Positions 9,491-18,275 of a DNA stretch of 64,000 nt are shown here, piece by piece. A program made the position numbers and the translations under genes. Under the pieces are notes generated by a model. The model saw only the letters and a program-made list of their open reading frames with translations. It ran no database searches and was not told the origin of the DNA. Source of the DNA: G963664225 sp964538065 (GTDB lineage Bacteria; Verrucomicrobiota; Verrucomicrobiia; Limisphaerales; UBA1319); contig CAZIDG010000008.1 in assembly GCA_964538065.1 (NCBI GenBank), positions 1 to 64,000 of the forward strand. Direction: 5' to 3'. Within the stretch, counting starts at the first letter, position 1. The number at the start of each line of letters is the position of its first letter.

Positions 9491-11932
9491 TCATTTGGTG
9501 CCCAGGACCCGGTAAATGGCTGGCCCTTCGCCCACGGTATCTGTGGCAATGGTATTGGTTTGAGCCGTTCCAACATTCTGCCAGACAGGCGGATTCAGAC
9601 AGGTGGTCTTCTGCAGTTGATACGGAGCAACACCCCCTGTCCATTGCAGGGTGATTGTGGAATCGTTTCTTGTGACGTTCAGATGAATATCCACCACCGG
9701 CAGAGTCTTGGAGAAGGTGTCCAGAACACCGATCTCGGTTCCATCAGGGTGGAATGCGACCAACGAAGCCACCCAGCCTGCTTGGGTTACATCGACGCGG
9801 ACATATTCATTCACGAGGCCGCCAACAATGTTCGTGGCCAGGTTGTTGTGAGCGCCGCCAACGGTCATATGCGGCCAGTCCTTGACGACCACCTCCGGGA
9901 AGTCCAGCCAGCTTCCACCTCCGGTGATGCAATAGTAAACGCCATTCAAAAAGCCACGCTCATACTCGTGGGTATGTCCACTGAAACAGGCGTCCACTTT
10001 GTATTTTTGAAGCAGTGGAACAAGGCTGGTGCGGGCCGACGCTTCGCCTTCATACCACCGTTCGCAATAGGGCGGCGTGTGGAGGAACACAAACTTGAAC
10101 CGGGCATTCTGACTGGCGGACGATTCAAGGTCGCTGCGGATCCATCCACTTTGGATGTCAGTGTCCAGACACAAATAGTCGATGCAAATGAAATGACAGC
10201 CGGCATAATCAAAGGAAAAACTGCCATAGCCCGGCGTATACCCGGAACGTTGTTTGCTGGGCATGTCAGCGAACTTGCGAATGGTCGAGGTGGATGCGGC
10301 GTCGTGGTTGCCCCAGGCTACAAACCAGGGGATCGTTCTGCCAAGGAGTCGCGCCACGCGACCAAGATAAAACTGTTGCACCCCGCTATAATCATTGCCT
10401 GATTCCGCAAGATCACCCGTGGTGACGGCAAACCGGCTCCCGTTTGCTGCGATATGACGCATCATTGATTTGGTCGGTTCCAGGGGATCCGTGGGGTAGG
10501 TGCCTCCGTTCTGTCCCTGACTGTCGCTCCACACTGAGAATGAAAAGGTATCATTGCCGACTGGGGCCGTCATGAAGCTGCCTCCTGGTGCCACCTGGCC
10601 AAGTCCTTCGACCCGGTAGTAATACCGCGTGCCCGGTGTAAGCCCGGTCAGCACGCACTTGTAAATGTAAGTGCCAACGCCTGAGGCTTCCTGCGTACAG
10701 TCAGCCTGGGCGTCAAGGTTCGTGGTGGTTCCAAAGGCGACCTGAGCGGTGACAGCGACATTCTGCTCCCACATGATGGTGATGCCATTCGTTTTGAGGT
10801 TCTGTAAATAGGGTGGATTGATGATCGTAACGAAAGGATCGCCTGTGATGGTGATGGTTTGAACGGTCTTCCAGATGCCCATGGCTCCCCGGGCATCGCG
10901 GCTTAACACACTCATGGCATAGACCCCTGGCTGGGTATAGGTGTGCGAAAATGATACCCTCTGGCCTGAGGCAACCAGACCGCTCCAATAGGATAAGGTG
11001 CTGCCATCACCCCAATCGACCCGAACTTGGACCGTATCCCCATCCGCGTCGGTTGCTGCAAATTCACAATCCACAGATTGTCCGGTCTCGGCCTGCGTCG
11101 GACCCGCGGTGGCCACGACGACAACGGGAGGCGTGTTTGAAGGATCGCCTGAATACACACCCGCCAGTTCGGCCGCGTCGGCACCAGACAGACAGGCATC
11201 ATATGTGGCCACTCGTGCCACGTCGATGATCCCGTCTTCCCCATTATCATCCGCGAAGAGGAGGATCGTCGGGTCCAGGGAAAAACGGCCATCCACTCCC
11301 TGTGGAGATCCGTGCAAAATCAACTCACCATCCAAATAGATGTTGTAAATGCCCTGTGAATTATCCACAGCCACGATAAGACGCTGCCAGGCACCCGCCT
11401 GACACGCTTTTGTGGAGTAGCCCGTTGCCCCAACCCCAATCCCCCCATCCGTGGCACGAATAAAACAATCTCCGTCATTCTGGTTGTTCGTGGAGGTTTG
11501 GAAGAAACAATACCAGGGGCCAAGGGCGCCAACCCGAAAATCGATCAACAGGGAATACCGGTTGACATAGGCATCGGAGCCGATGAGGGGGGCGCCATGC
11601 CGGCAAATGTAATAACTGCCCACCCCGATGCGAACAGCGCCATTATCGGCAGTGGGACCTTCGATGGCAGTCTGGCTGCCGTGAAGCTGCAAATTTGCCC
11701 CCTTGGTTGCCTTGAGGAGTTGTTGGGGATCGTCAAAATCCCAGACGCCGACGGGTTGAGGCCCGGCATGGAGGAGGGAGGCCGACAAGAGCAACACCAG
11801 GGTGAACACCATTTTCGGGAGGAGTGTTGCCTGCCAGTGTTGCGGCAGAATCCCGATGCCGGGATAACCCTGGCCAGGTCTGTTCGTCATGTCTAGGGAT
11901 AACCCGGAATGTGGCATGTTTTGATTTGTCAT
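9491..11932 (-). CDS. Secreted multidomain metallophosphoesterase (LamG, PKD, FN3-like)
   Basis: This large exported protein of up to 813 residues is a modular phosphoesterase. A hydrophobic signal (VFTLVLLLSASLLHAG) precedes a LamG/concanavalin-like domain (about 58-250), a PKD domain (ATDADGDTVQVRVDWGDGS) and a purple-acid-phosphatase-type FN3 module. The calcineurin-like core follows, with WSDSQG, GDLAESGND, WGNHD, HTPPY and SGHTHEYERG as its metal ligands. The C-terminal segment resembles the short beta module seen at the ends of verrucomicrobial exported proteins. The start is uncertain: ATGs ending at 11932, 11890 and 11812 are all in frame and none has a convincing ribosome-binding site; 11812 gives the most compact signal peptide. 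Confidence 0.88.
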   Translation of the reverse strand: MTNQNMPHSGLSLDMTNRPGQGYPGIGILPQHWQATLLPKMVFTLVLLLSASLLHAGPQPVGVWDFDDPQQLLKATKGANLQLHGSQTAIEGPTADNGAVRIGVGSYYICRHGAPLIGSDAYVNRYSLLIDFRVGALGPWYCFFQTSTNNQNDGDCFIRATDGGIGVGATGYSTKACQAGAWQRLIVAVDNSQGIYNIYLDGELILHGSPQGVDGRFSLDPTILLFADDNGEDGIIDVARVATYDACLSGADAAELAGVYSGDPSNTPPVVVVATAGPTQAETGQSVDCEFAATDADGDTVQVRVDWGDGSTLSYWSGLVASGQRVSFSHTYTQPGVYAMSVLSRDARGAMGIWKTVQTITITGDPFVTIINPPYLQNLKTNGITIMWEQNVAVTAQVAFGTTTNLDAQADCTQEASGVGTYIYKCVLTGLTPGTRYYYRVEGLGQVAPGGSFMTAPVGNDTFSFSVWSDSQGQNGGTYPTDPLEPTKSMMRHIAANGSRFAVTTGDLAESGNDYSGVQQFYLGRVARLLGRTIPWFVAWGNHDAASTSTIRKFADMPSKQRSGYTPGYGSFSFDYAGCHFICIDYLCLDTDIQSGWIRSDLESSASQNARFKFVFLHTPPYCERWYEGEASARTSLVPLLQKYKVDACFSGHTHEYERGFLNGVYYCITGGGSWLDFPEVVVKDWPHMTVGGAHNNLATNIVGGLVNEYVRVDVTQAGWVASLVAFHPDGTEIGVLDTFSKTLPVVDIHLNVTRNDSTITLQWTGGVAPYQLQKTTCLNPPVWQNVGTAQTNTIATDTVGEGPAIYRVLGTK

Positions 11933-12020
11933 ATCGATAATTAAAATCGTTTATGCCCCCCCTTGAGGTACAAACCTCATTCATGGGGCCCGGCATTTTT
12001 TGTTTCTTCCGCTGAACTGC

Positions 12021-12761
12021 TTATTTGGTTTCGCCTGGTTTATCGCCCTGAAGTAATGGTGCCTTTTGGGCCATCTCGCGCAAATGATGAGCTGTATTGG
12101 TCATGGCGAATAAATCGTCGGCGGTAACGGCTTCACCCTTTTCAAGGGATGCCTCGACACGCTTGATGACCGTCAGTAACTCCTTGTCCCCAATGCTGAT
12201 GCATGCATTTTCAAGCGCTTTGATGCGCGGGATGATGTGCCATGGCTTTTGGGATGCCACAGCATCCCGCAGGTCCAGTTCGAAACATTCGATCTGGCTT
12301 GCAAAACCATTGAGGACTTGGGCGCATTCATTGGGCTCCAGATGCATGCGGGCGGCAAGCTCCTTGAGCATGATGAAGCCGCCCTTTGGTGAGGAGTAAA
12401 GGGCTGTTTTGACGGTCGTGAGCACCTTGTTGGGCGAGTATGGCTTAAGTATATAGTGCTGCACATGGAGTGAGGCAGCCGTTTCAACGGTTGGCCGGTC
12501 TCCCAACCGGCTGCAAAGAATGATGGGCACCTCTGCCAGACGCTCCACTTGACGCATCTTTTCAATCAGTTGCAGACCCGAGATGTCCGGCATCATGATG
12601 TCGCTGATACACAAATCGGGGGTCAGCCCCTTTTCCATGAGTTCCCATGCTGCCCCGCCGCTGTTCGCTTCCAATACCTCATAGACTGCCACCCGGTGAA
12701 GGGTGTTCTTGAGAACCAGCCGGGATACGGCATCGTCTTCAACTATGAGGATCTTGATCAT
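12021..12761 (-). CDS. Response regulator with CheY-like receiver
   Basis: A 246-residue protein. Residues 1-120 form a receiver: MIKILIVEDD with the acidic pair, the phospho-acceptor Asp54 in LCISDIMMPD, and the conserved Lys in ILKPYSPNK. The rest is helical and has no recognisable DNA-binding or enzymatic domain, so output is probably by protein contact. No histidine kinase is adjacent. I rejected a longer reading to 12878 because residues upstream of MIKILIV are not receiver-like. It is divergent from the GH28 gene. Confidence 0.85.
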   Translation of the reverse strand: MIKILIVEDDAVSRLVLKNTLHRVAVYEVLEANSGGAAWELMEKGLTPDLCISDIMMPDISGLQLIEKMRQVERLAEVPIILCSRLGDRPTVETAASLHVQHYILKPYSPNKVLTTVKTALYSSPKGGFIMLKELAARMHLEPNECAQVLNGFASQIECFELDLRDAVASQKPWHIIPRIKALENACISIGDKELLTVIKRVEASLEKGEAVTADDLFAMTNTAHHLREMAQKAPLLQGDKPGETK

Positions 12762-13022
12762 CTTCAGTCTTTCATCAATCGATGCTTGTAAGTCTATAAG
12801 GTGGCTTGTGTAATAGTCGGAGGCAATAAAAAAAGCCTCCTTTATGATATTATTGGCAGGCAAGGAAAAGTCCGCCATTCACCCGTCATGGTGGGGGATC
12901 AATTGGTTTGTAAGGCCTTTTGGATGAGCAGGATGCACACGTGGTATGTCATGGATCCCGTGAAGTATAAAACCAGGATCCAGGCTTGCCGCACGGGCGG
13001 ACAAAGAGTATGGCTTTTCAGC

Positions 13023-14429
13023 ATGTCAACAAGCGAAGCATTGAAACGATCCGTTGGGTTGATGGTTCTGCTGATGAGCCAGCTTGCAGTCTGCGCTGCC
13101 GTGGTAACCTACACGGCCCCAGAGCAGGAACCTCGTTCGTCCGATTATGAGGTGTGGGCGGGGGGGCAAAAAGTGGATGTTTATGCTGCCCGGACCTTGG
13201 ATGCCCCGTTTGCAGGTAAGGAATGGGATTTTGGAGGGAATTATTCATTTGCGAATTTTGACACTTCTGGCGAGGTGGAAGTGCGCATCAAGGCCCGATG
13301 TTCTTTGGATAAACTGGTGATACGCCCGGAGGGAAAAGGGGTAAAACAGCGGAGGGAGGGGGCCAATACTGTGGTGCTGACGCTTCCTGGACCGCGAAAG
13401 CTGAGCCTTGAACCGGATGGAAAAAGAGGGCCATTGCTCTTGTTTGCCAATCCTGTGGAGGAATCAACCCCCAAGGCTGGTGATCCCGGGGTGGTCTATT
13501 ATGGTCCAGGTGTTCATAAGGCGGGCCGGATTGCCCTTGGAAGCAACCAGACTCTCTATCTGGCTGGCGGCGCGGTTGTTAAGGGTGGCATTGAGGCCTT
13601 CGGAGAGAATATTCGCATTCGGGGGCGTGGAATTCTGGACAGTTCGGACTACGAGTGGCGGAAGGGACCAACCCCATTTGTTGTCTCACTGTGCGGGACC
13701 AATCTCGAAGTGAGCGGCATCACGATTCGGGGCGCATCGCACTGGACCATCGTGCCCAGAAATAGCAGCAATGTGGTGGTGCGTGGAGTGAAGCTGTGCA
13801 ATGCCCGTGTCCAGAACGACGATGGCATCAATCCATGCAATTCCCGCCATGTCTTGATCACGGATTGCTTCATTCGCACCGATGATGATTGTGTGGCCAT
13901 GAAGGGGCTCGACAACTCGTTGGCCAACAACAATGTGGAGGATGTCACGGTGGAGAACTGTGTCTTGTGGTGTGATCGCGCCCGAATTTTCCTCCTGGGC
14001 CATGAAAGCCGGGCCCCGTATATGCGAAGCATCACCTTGCGCAACCTGGATATCATCCATTTCACCATGACCGCCTTTCTCTTTGAGCCCGGCGAGGAAA
14101 TGCGGTTGGAGAATGTGACCGTTGAAGATGTGCGCATTCACGGCGAAGGCCAGGGCGAGTTGGTGCGTCTTAGGCCGGTGGTGAACCAGTACATGGACAA
14201 GAAGGTACCCGGCCATGTGCAAAATGTGCGATTCAGCCGCCTTGGTGTATCGGGACAGCCCGGCCCGTATCGCATCCAGTTGGAAGGAGCTGATGCGGAT
14301 CACCAGGTCAAAGACGTTGTTTTGGATCAAATCACACGGACTGGCGAGAATCTACGCCCAGATGCCCAGTATTTTGAAGTAGGCAAACATGTTCAGGGTG
14401 TAACGCTCGACAAGCAAAAGGTGCGTTGA
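13023..14429 (+). CDS. Secreted glycoside hydrolase family 28 (polygalacturonase-like)
   Basis: The product is 468 residues. A signal peptide (VGLMVLLMSQLAVCAA) precedes a right-handed parallel beta-helix. GH28 signatures are visible: QNDDGINPCNS and RTDDDCVAMKG hold the catalytic aspartates, and LLGHES occupies the place of the usual GHG. It probably hydrolyses galacturonan or a related acidic glycan in the periplasm or outside the cell. The start at 13023 puts the signal peptide at the N terminus; longer readings add residues without secretion features. It converges on the VTC-domain gene over a hairpin. Confidence 0.85.
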   Translation: MSTSEALKRSVGLMVLLMSQLAVCAAVVTYTAPEQEPRSSDYEVWAGGQKVDVYAARTLDAPFAGKEWDFGGNYSFANFDTSGEVEVRIKARCSLDKLVIRPEGKGVKQRREGANTVVLTLPGPRKLSLEPDGKRGPLLLFANPVEESTPKAGDPGVVYYGPGVHKAGRIALGSNQTLYLAGGAVVKGGIEAFGENIRIRGRGILDSSDYEWRKGPTPFVVSLCGTNLEVSGITIRGASHWTIVPRNSSNVVVRGVKLCNARVQNDDGINPCNSRHVLITDCFIRTDDDCVAMKGLDNSLANNNVEDVTVENCVLWCDRARIFLLGHESRAPYMRSITLRNLDIIHFTMTAFLFEPGEEMRLENVTVEDVRIHGEGQGELVRLRPVVNQYMDKKVPGHVQNVRFSRLGVSGQPGPYRIQLEGADADHQVKDVVLDQITRTGENLRPDAQYFEVGKHVQGVTLDKQKVR

Positions 14430-14441
14430 TCGGATGTTCCC

Positions 14442-14468
14442 CCCAGCAGGATCAGATCCCTTGCTGGG
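14442..14468. terminator. Hairpin between convergent genes
   Basis: CCCAGCA pairs with TGCTGGG, and inside it GGATC pairs with GATCC around a single A, with a 2-nt bulge. It spans the stop of the VTC gene and lies 13 nt past the GH28 stop, so it could serve both. Confidence 0.5.
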
Positions 14469-15141
14469 ATTCGATCCCCAGCACGTATTTGGAACAACGC
14501 GAGATTCGGAATGGGAGGGCGTTGGTGACCCAGACCACATCGTCCGCATGATGAGTGCCGTACTTGATTTCGAGGATGATCGATGGCCCGCTGTGCCGGA
14601 GCGGCATCATCGCATGCCCCACCTGGCGTAATCCAAAAAACTGGAGGTCGGAATCCACTGTGAGACGGAAATGGCCGTTGGCGCTTTCGAAGTAGTGTCT
14701 GCAATAGCGATTGGCCAGCGTTGGTTCCAGACAACGCAATTCAATCCTGGTGGCTTCCGGCAAGGGAGCCTGGTTCAGGGCTGACTCCAATTCATGCGGT
14801 GGCAGACAACCATTCACCGAGAGCGCAGGAAGCGGATAGGCAATCTTTCCTCCTACCAGGCCGCGCTTGAGTTTGATTTCCAGTTGCGGATGGGTGATCC
14901 GGCCCGAGAAGGAGCCATACCATCGGACCCGTACCTTGAGTCGGTTTGCCGCCCCACTGGCATGTGCGTGGTAATTCCGAAGCTCCGGCGTATCGAGGTA
15001 GACATTATTGACCACTCGCGGGGCATATCGTTCACGAAATAACGCAGGATGTCGTCGTACCAGGGCCAGCACTTCAGGGAGCGACATCCCTGTCGGGAGC
15101 ACCTTGCGTTCGTAACGCGGATTGGGGGGCAAGGCAATCAT
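14452..15141 (-). CDS. VTC-domain protein (polyphosphate polymerase-like)
   Basis: The product is 229 residues. It resembles the VTC tunnel-fold domain, which in yeast makes polyphosphate. Visible features are YERKVL near the start, NNVYLDTPEL, the basic strand RLKVRVRWYG, LEIKLKRG, and a final strand FRISRCSKYVLGIE. These provide the alternating Lys/Arg/Glu side chains that line the tunnel. It is the last gene of a minus-strand set CotH - DUF4956 - VTC, spaced 22 bp from DUF4956. This trio recurs in many bacteria. Polyphosphate synthesis is a family-based inference; another triphosphate tunnel activity is possible. Confidence 0.85.
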   Translation of the reverse strand: MIALPPNPRYERKVLPTGMSLPEVLALVRRHPALFRERYAPRVVNNVYLDTPELRNYHAHASGAANRLKVRVRWYGSFSGRITHPQLEIKLKRGLVGGKIAYPLPALSVNGCLPPHELESALNQAPLPEATRIELRCLEPTLANRYCRHYFESANGHFRLTVDSDLQFFGLRQVGHAMMPLRHSGPSIILEIKYGTHHADDVVWVTNALPFRISRCSKYVLGIESQQGI

Positions 15142-15163
15142 GCGGTAATGTGCGGTTTAATAT

Positions 15164-15850
15164 CTAGGCGCCCAGGCCACGTTCATCAATGCAACTGATC
15201 TTCACTCCATCACTCAGTTTCCGCAGGCTTTCGCTGAATTGTTCCAGCTTGCCGGTGTCCTTGAAATCCACAAGAAATGACGCTTCCACCGTTTCGGTGG
15301 TTTCGTCAAAACGCCTCAGACTGGCCGTGGCTCCCGTGGCCGTGAGTGTCTCCATGATCTGCCGGGCGGTTAATTTGTTCGAGCCTGTGCTGCTGATGGT
15401 CAAATAGAGGTTGGGTTGATCAGGACCGCGGTGGGCGAAATGGCGGATGGCGGTCAGACCCAGGATGAGGACGATCGCCAGTATGGTCACCACGGCCTGA
15501 CCTGCACCCAGCCCCAGTCCAATCCCGATGGCCAGAAACAGGTAGGCAAGTTCCTCAGGTTCCTTGATGGCGGCACGGAAACGGACGATGGATAGTGCGC
15601 CCACCAGGCCCAGCGATAGTGCCAGGGAGGATTTGACGATGCTGATGACCAGCGTGGTGGTGAGCGTTAACAATAGAAAATTACGGGCAAAAATCCTTCG
15701 GTTGGAAAGAGCGTGTCCAAATCGCGCATAGGCCTCGCCCAGCACAAAGGAAAGCAGTGCTGCGATGGCAAGATTCAGGATAAAACCTGGCATGGAAGGC
15801 AGGTCGGCGTTGCTCAGGAATTGATTGTGAAACCATTGGTCCAATTGCAT
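15164..15850 (-). CDS. DUF4956 membrane protein
   Basis: A 228-residue protein with about four transmembrane segments in the first 140 residues (ILNLAIAALLSFVLGEAYA, LLLTLTTTLVISIVKSSLAL, and the glycine-rich LAIGIGLGLGAGQAVVTILA). A soluble alpha/beta tail follows (LTARQIMETL to the end) that resembles a small ACT-like or ferredoxin-like domain. The motif LVGALSIVRFRAAIKEPEEL is characteristic of DUF4956. Family members occur beside VTC-domain and CotH genes, as here. The function is not established; a membrane partner for the VTC enzyme is a reasonable inference. Confidence 0.88.
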   Translation of the reverse strand: MQLDQWFHNQFLSNADLPSMPGFILNLAIAALLSFVLGEAYARFGHALSNRRIFARNFLLLTLTTTLVISIVKSSLALSLGLVGALSIVRFRAAIKEPEELAYLFLAIGIGLGLGAGQAVVTILAIVLILGLTAIRHFAHRGPDQPNLYLTISSTGSNKLTARQIMETLTATGATASLRRFDETTETVEASFLVDFKDTGKLEQFSESLRKLSDGVKISCIDERGLGA

Positions 15851-15936
15851 AGCTTTGATAGTTAGGTTTGGTTATTCGCGTGACGCTGGTTCTTGGTGTT
15901 CTTCTGTAAACATCATTTATGGTTATTGCCTGGAAC

Positions 15937-18042
15937 TTAGAACTCGGGAAACTCCTCCATAGGCTCCATGTCAGGCTCGCCGAATGGCATTCCTGGTGGG
16001 CCGCCACGGGAGGGGAATAAATCCTGGTTTACGCCTGCACGGAGTTGCTCCTCCGTCAAGGTGCCGGAGTGGTTCTTGTCCCACGCAACAAACCATTTGT
16101 TAAATACTTGGAGAAATTCATCGTGCGTCACCGAGTTGTCCTTGTCTGTATCAAGGGCCGTCATAAAGACCGGCCCAAGGAACATGCCGGGACCAAAATC
16201 TCCAGGACGTCCCGGCCCCCCACCTGGACCGCCCGGCCCCCCAGGGCCAAATCCGGTTAGTTCAAGGCCATTGGTCCGGCCTGCCAGTTGGTCAATGACC
16301 GATGGTGTGCGCACTGCAACAAAGGCCTTGATTGGTTTGTCGGCTGACATGAAACCGCCTGGCCCCCCGAAGGAAGGTCGTCCAAATTGATTGTCAGCAT
16401 TCACCGATTTCGCAGGTTCATTTTTGACCGCCTGGTCAAACCTGCTTAGCTTTTCCTCCGATTCTCTGGCGACGGAGGGACGCAGAGCTTGGGCAAGTTC
16501 ATCGACTTGCTGTTCAATCCGTTTGGGTTGATAGACGGTTTGACTGAATTTGGCCATGTGTGCCAGGTAGATGCGCTTAAACTTTTCCACCTTATACACC
16601 CTTTCCAGGAAGAGGATTTTACCGCTCCAGGGTTTATGAATGCTTAGGTTGTTTCGTTGATCCTGTGAACCCATCATGGGGAATCGGCCAAAGGCGTGAT
16701 CCAGATCCCACGGAAGGAACTGGAATTGGCGTGTTTTGGGATGAAGATAGACCACGAAGTTCTGGCCCATCGCCAGAATGCTGTCCAATGTGCTCAGCCA
16801 CGTGGTGGTGGCCATGAATCGTGCAAATTCATCCAGATCCAAAAACTCCTCCACATGAGCGGCAAATTCCTCGTCGTTTGCCTGGGATACCAATTTAGAG
16901 AACGCGATCACCCGGCGCGTTTCCTCGTCCGAGACTGGCGTTTTGGGGTCATATGCCTGTTTATAAGCCGACCAATCATTCCCTTGATACTCAAATAATT
17001 GGCGACCAACCGGCTTGAAGATGGCGCCTTTTTTTGTGGCATATCGTTCCTTGGCGAAGTTGTTGTCGATGTTTTCCACGATGGAATACAACCCCATATA
17101 GGTGTTGGTATGTTTCCCGGGGACTGTCAGATAAACCTCTGCATATGAGGTGCGTGGCGCGGGAACGCCTGTATCCCGGAACACTTGATGCGCGAGAACT
17201 TCGTTCATCATGCTTGGATCTGTCACGCCGCTGTGGAGATTGATTTTGGTGACGCCACCCAACCGCCTGCCTGAGGCATAGTCGTTAAGATCGATCTTGA
17301 GAGAACGTTTAAGGGATCGGCTGGACTGCATGTAGGTGCCATTCCCTTTATATCGCACTGCTACGCTGGGAAAATCCAAACCATCGATTTGCAGATCCGC
17401 TTTGACAGTCGGAAACACGATTCCCGCTGCTCCCGCCACCCCATTTCGGGCTCCTTGAGCTGCCTGAAGGCCAGGTCCTGGCCCCCCTCCACCTCCAGGC
17501 GGGGGACCACCGGGACCACCGGGGCCGCCAAGGGATTGCAGAGTGGAGTTTAAGCCAGATCGGAACTTCCCCGCATCCAATTTACCCGTTTTATTTGTAT
17601 CCCAATCCAGAAACCACTTCTCGCCCAAAGCGTTGAATTCCTTTTGCGTCAGTTTCCCATCGTGATTGGCATCCCCCAGCCGCAGAAAGATTGGGGCAAT
17701 GAACATGCCGGGGCCAAAGTCTCCTATTGGACCACCTCCGCCTGGTCCTCCTCCCGGAGGCCCTCCTGGCCCTCCAAAGCCTCTGCCCCCTTTGGGTTCT
17801 ATGGCTTCCCATTGCTCGGCAGTGAAGTTGAGGTGAATAGTATGGACATTGGTCAGATTGAAAAGATCTGTGTCTGAGAGGGTTGCTCGTACCGGCTGGC
17901 CAGGGGTCCGATTTGACATGGCAAGAGAGACGGCCAGAACTGCACATAGTAGCATTGCGCTGGCTATGGTAGCCGTTAATCGCGGCCATCTTTTGGCCTC
18001 GCATGTCGGTGGAGCGACACTTCTGGGGTCCTTTTGCACCAT
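15937..18042 (-). CDS. CotH kinase family protein with EF-hands
   Basis: The 701-residue protein begins with a transmembrane or signal segment (ATIASAMLLCAVLAVSLAMS), so it works outside the cytoplasm. The CotH-like atypical kinase core spans about 210-540, including LGGVTKINLHSG, DPSMMNEVLAHQVF and the metal-binding FLPWDLDHAFGRF. Two EF-hand pairs flank the core: DANHDGKLTQKEF and DTNKTGKLDAGKF near 120-165, DTDKDNSVTHDEF and DKNHSGTLTEEQL near 630-680. Gly/Pro-rich stretches join the parts. It probably phosphorylates exported proteins in a calcium-dependent way. It heads the operon with DUF4956 and VTC genes. Confidence 0.87.
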   Translation of the reverse strand: MVQKDPRSVAPPTCEAKRWPRLTATIASAMLLCAVLAVSLAMSNRTPGQPVRATLSDTDLFNLTNVHTIHLNFTAEQWEAIEPKGGRGFGGPGGPPGGGPGGGGPIGDFGPGMFIAPIFLRLGDANHDGKLTQKEFNALGEKWFLDWDTNKTGKLDAGKFRSGLNSTLQSLGGPGGPGGPPPGGGGGPGPGLQAAQGARNGVAGAAGIVFPTVKADLQIDGLDFPSVAVRYKGNGTYMQSSRSLKRSLKIDLNDYASGRRLGGVTKINLHSGVTDPSMMNEVLAHQVFRDTGVPAPRTSYAEVYLTVPGKHTNTYMGLYSIVENIDNNFAKERYATKKGAIFKPVGRQLFEYQGNDWSAYKQAYDPKTPVSDEETRRVIAFSKLVSQANDEEFAAHVEEFLDLDEFARFMATTTWLSTLDSILAMGQNFVVYLHPKTRQFQFLPWDLDHAFGRFPMMGSQDQRNNLSIHKPWSGKILFLERVYKVEKFKRIYLAHMAKFSQTVYQPKRIEQQVDELAQALRPSVARESEEKLSRFDQAVKNEPAKSVNADNQFGRPSFGGPGGFMSADKPIKAFVAVRTPSVIDQLAGRTNGLELTGFGPGGPGGPGGGPGRPGDFGPGMFLGPVFMTALDTDKDNSVTHDEFLQVFNKWFVAWDKNHSGTLTEEQLRAGVNQDLFPSRGGPPGMPFGEPDMEPMEEFPEF

Positions 18043-18072
18043 TTCCTTTGATGACCGTGGAGACGCGAAGAT

Positions 18073-18102
18073 GGTTACGCCCGATGTAACCCAAATGTTA
18101 CA
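18073..18102. promoter_or_regulatory. Cluster of GTTAC/GTAAC inverted half-sites (candidate operator)
   Basis: Three alternating half-sites sit between the divergent CotH and MATE genes. GGTTAC-N7-GTAACC spans 18073-18091 and TGTAAC-N6-GTTACA spans 18085-18102, sharing the middle half-site. The second form recurs with the same spacing at 63704-63721. A dimeric regulator site is inferred; PrsR is one candidate but the link is unproven. Confidence 0.4.
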
Positions 18103-18275
18103 TATTTTCGCGCCAAATTGTCACAGTGGTGAACACTGAGTCTGCTGCATATCGAAAAAGCAATCGAGATTTCTTGTGCTTTTTTCATGGTAAATGCAAC
18201 ATGACCCCCCTCCGGCGGGCCTGCCATGCTTTCCGGTACGGTGGATTACAACATGTTCTCGAAAGCAACTCATTG

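Noticed and set aside
12819..12840. GGAGGC/GCCTCC hairpin with an A-rich loop between the response regulator and GH28 genes
   Set aside because: The stem is only 6 bp and the loop 10 nt, and the location upstream of both divergent genes does not suit a terminator.
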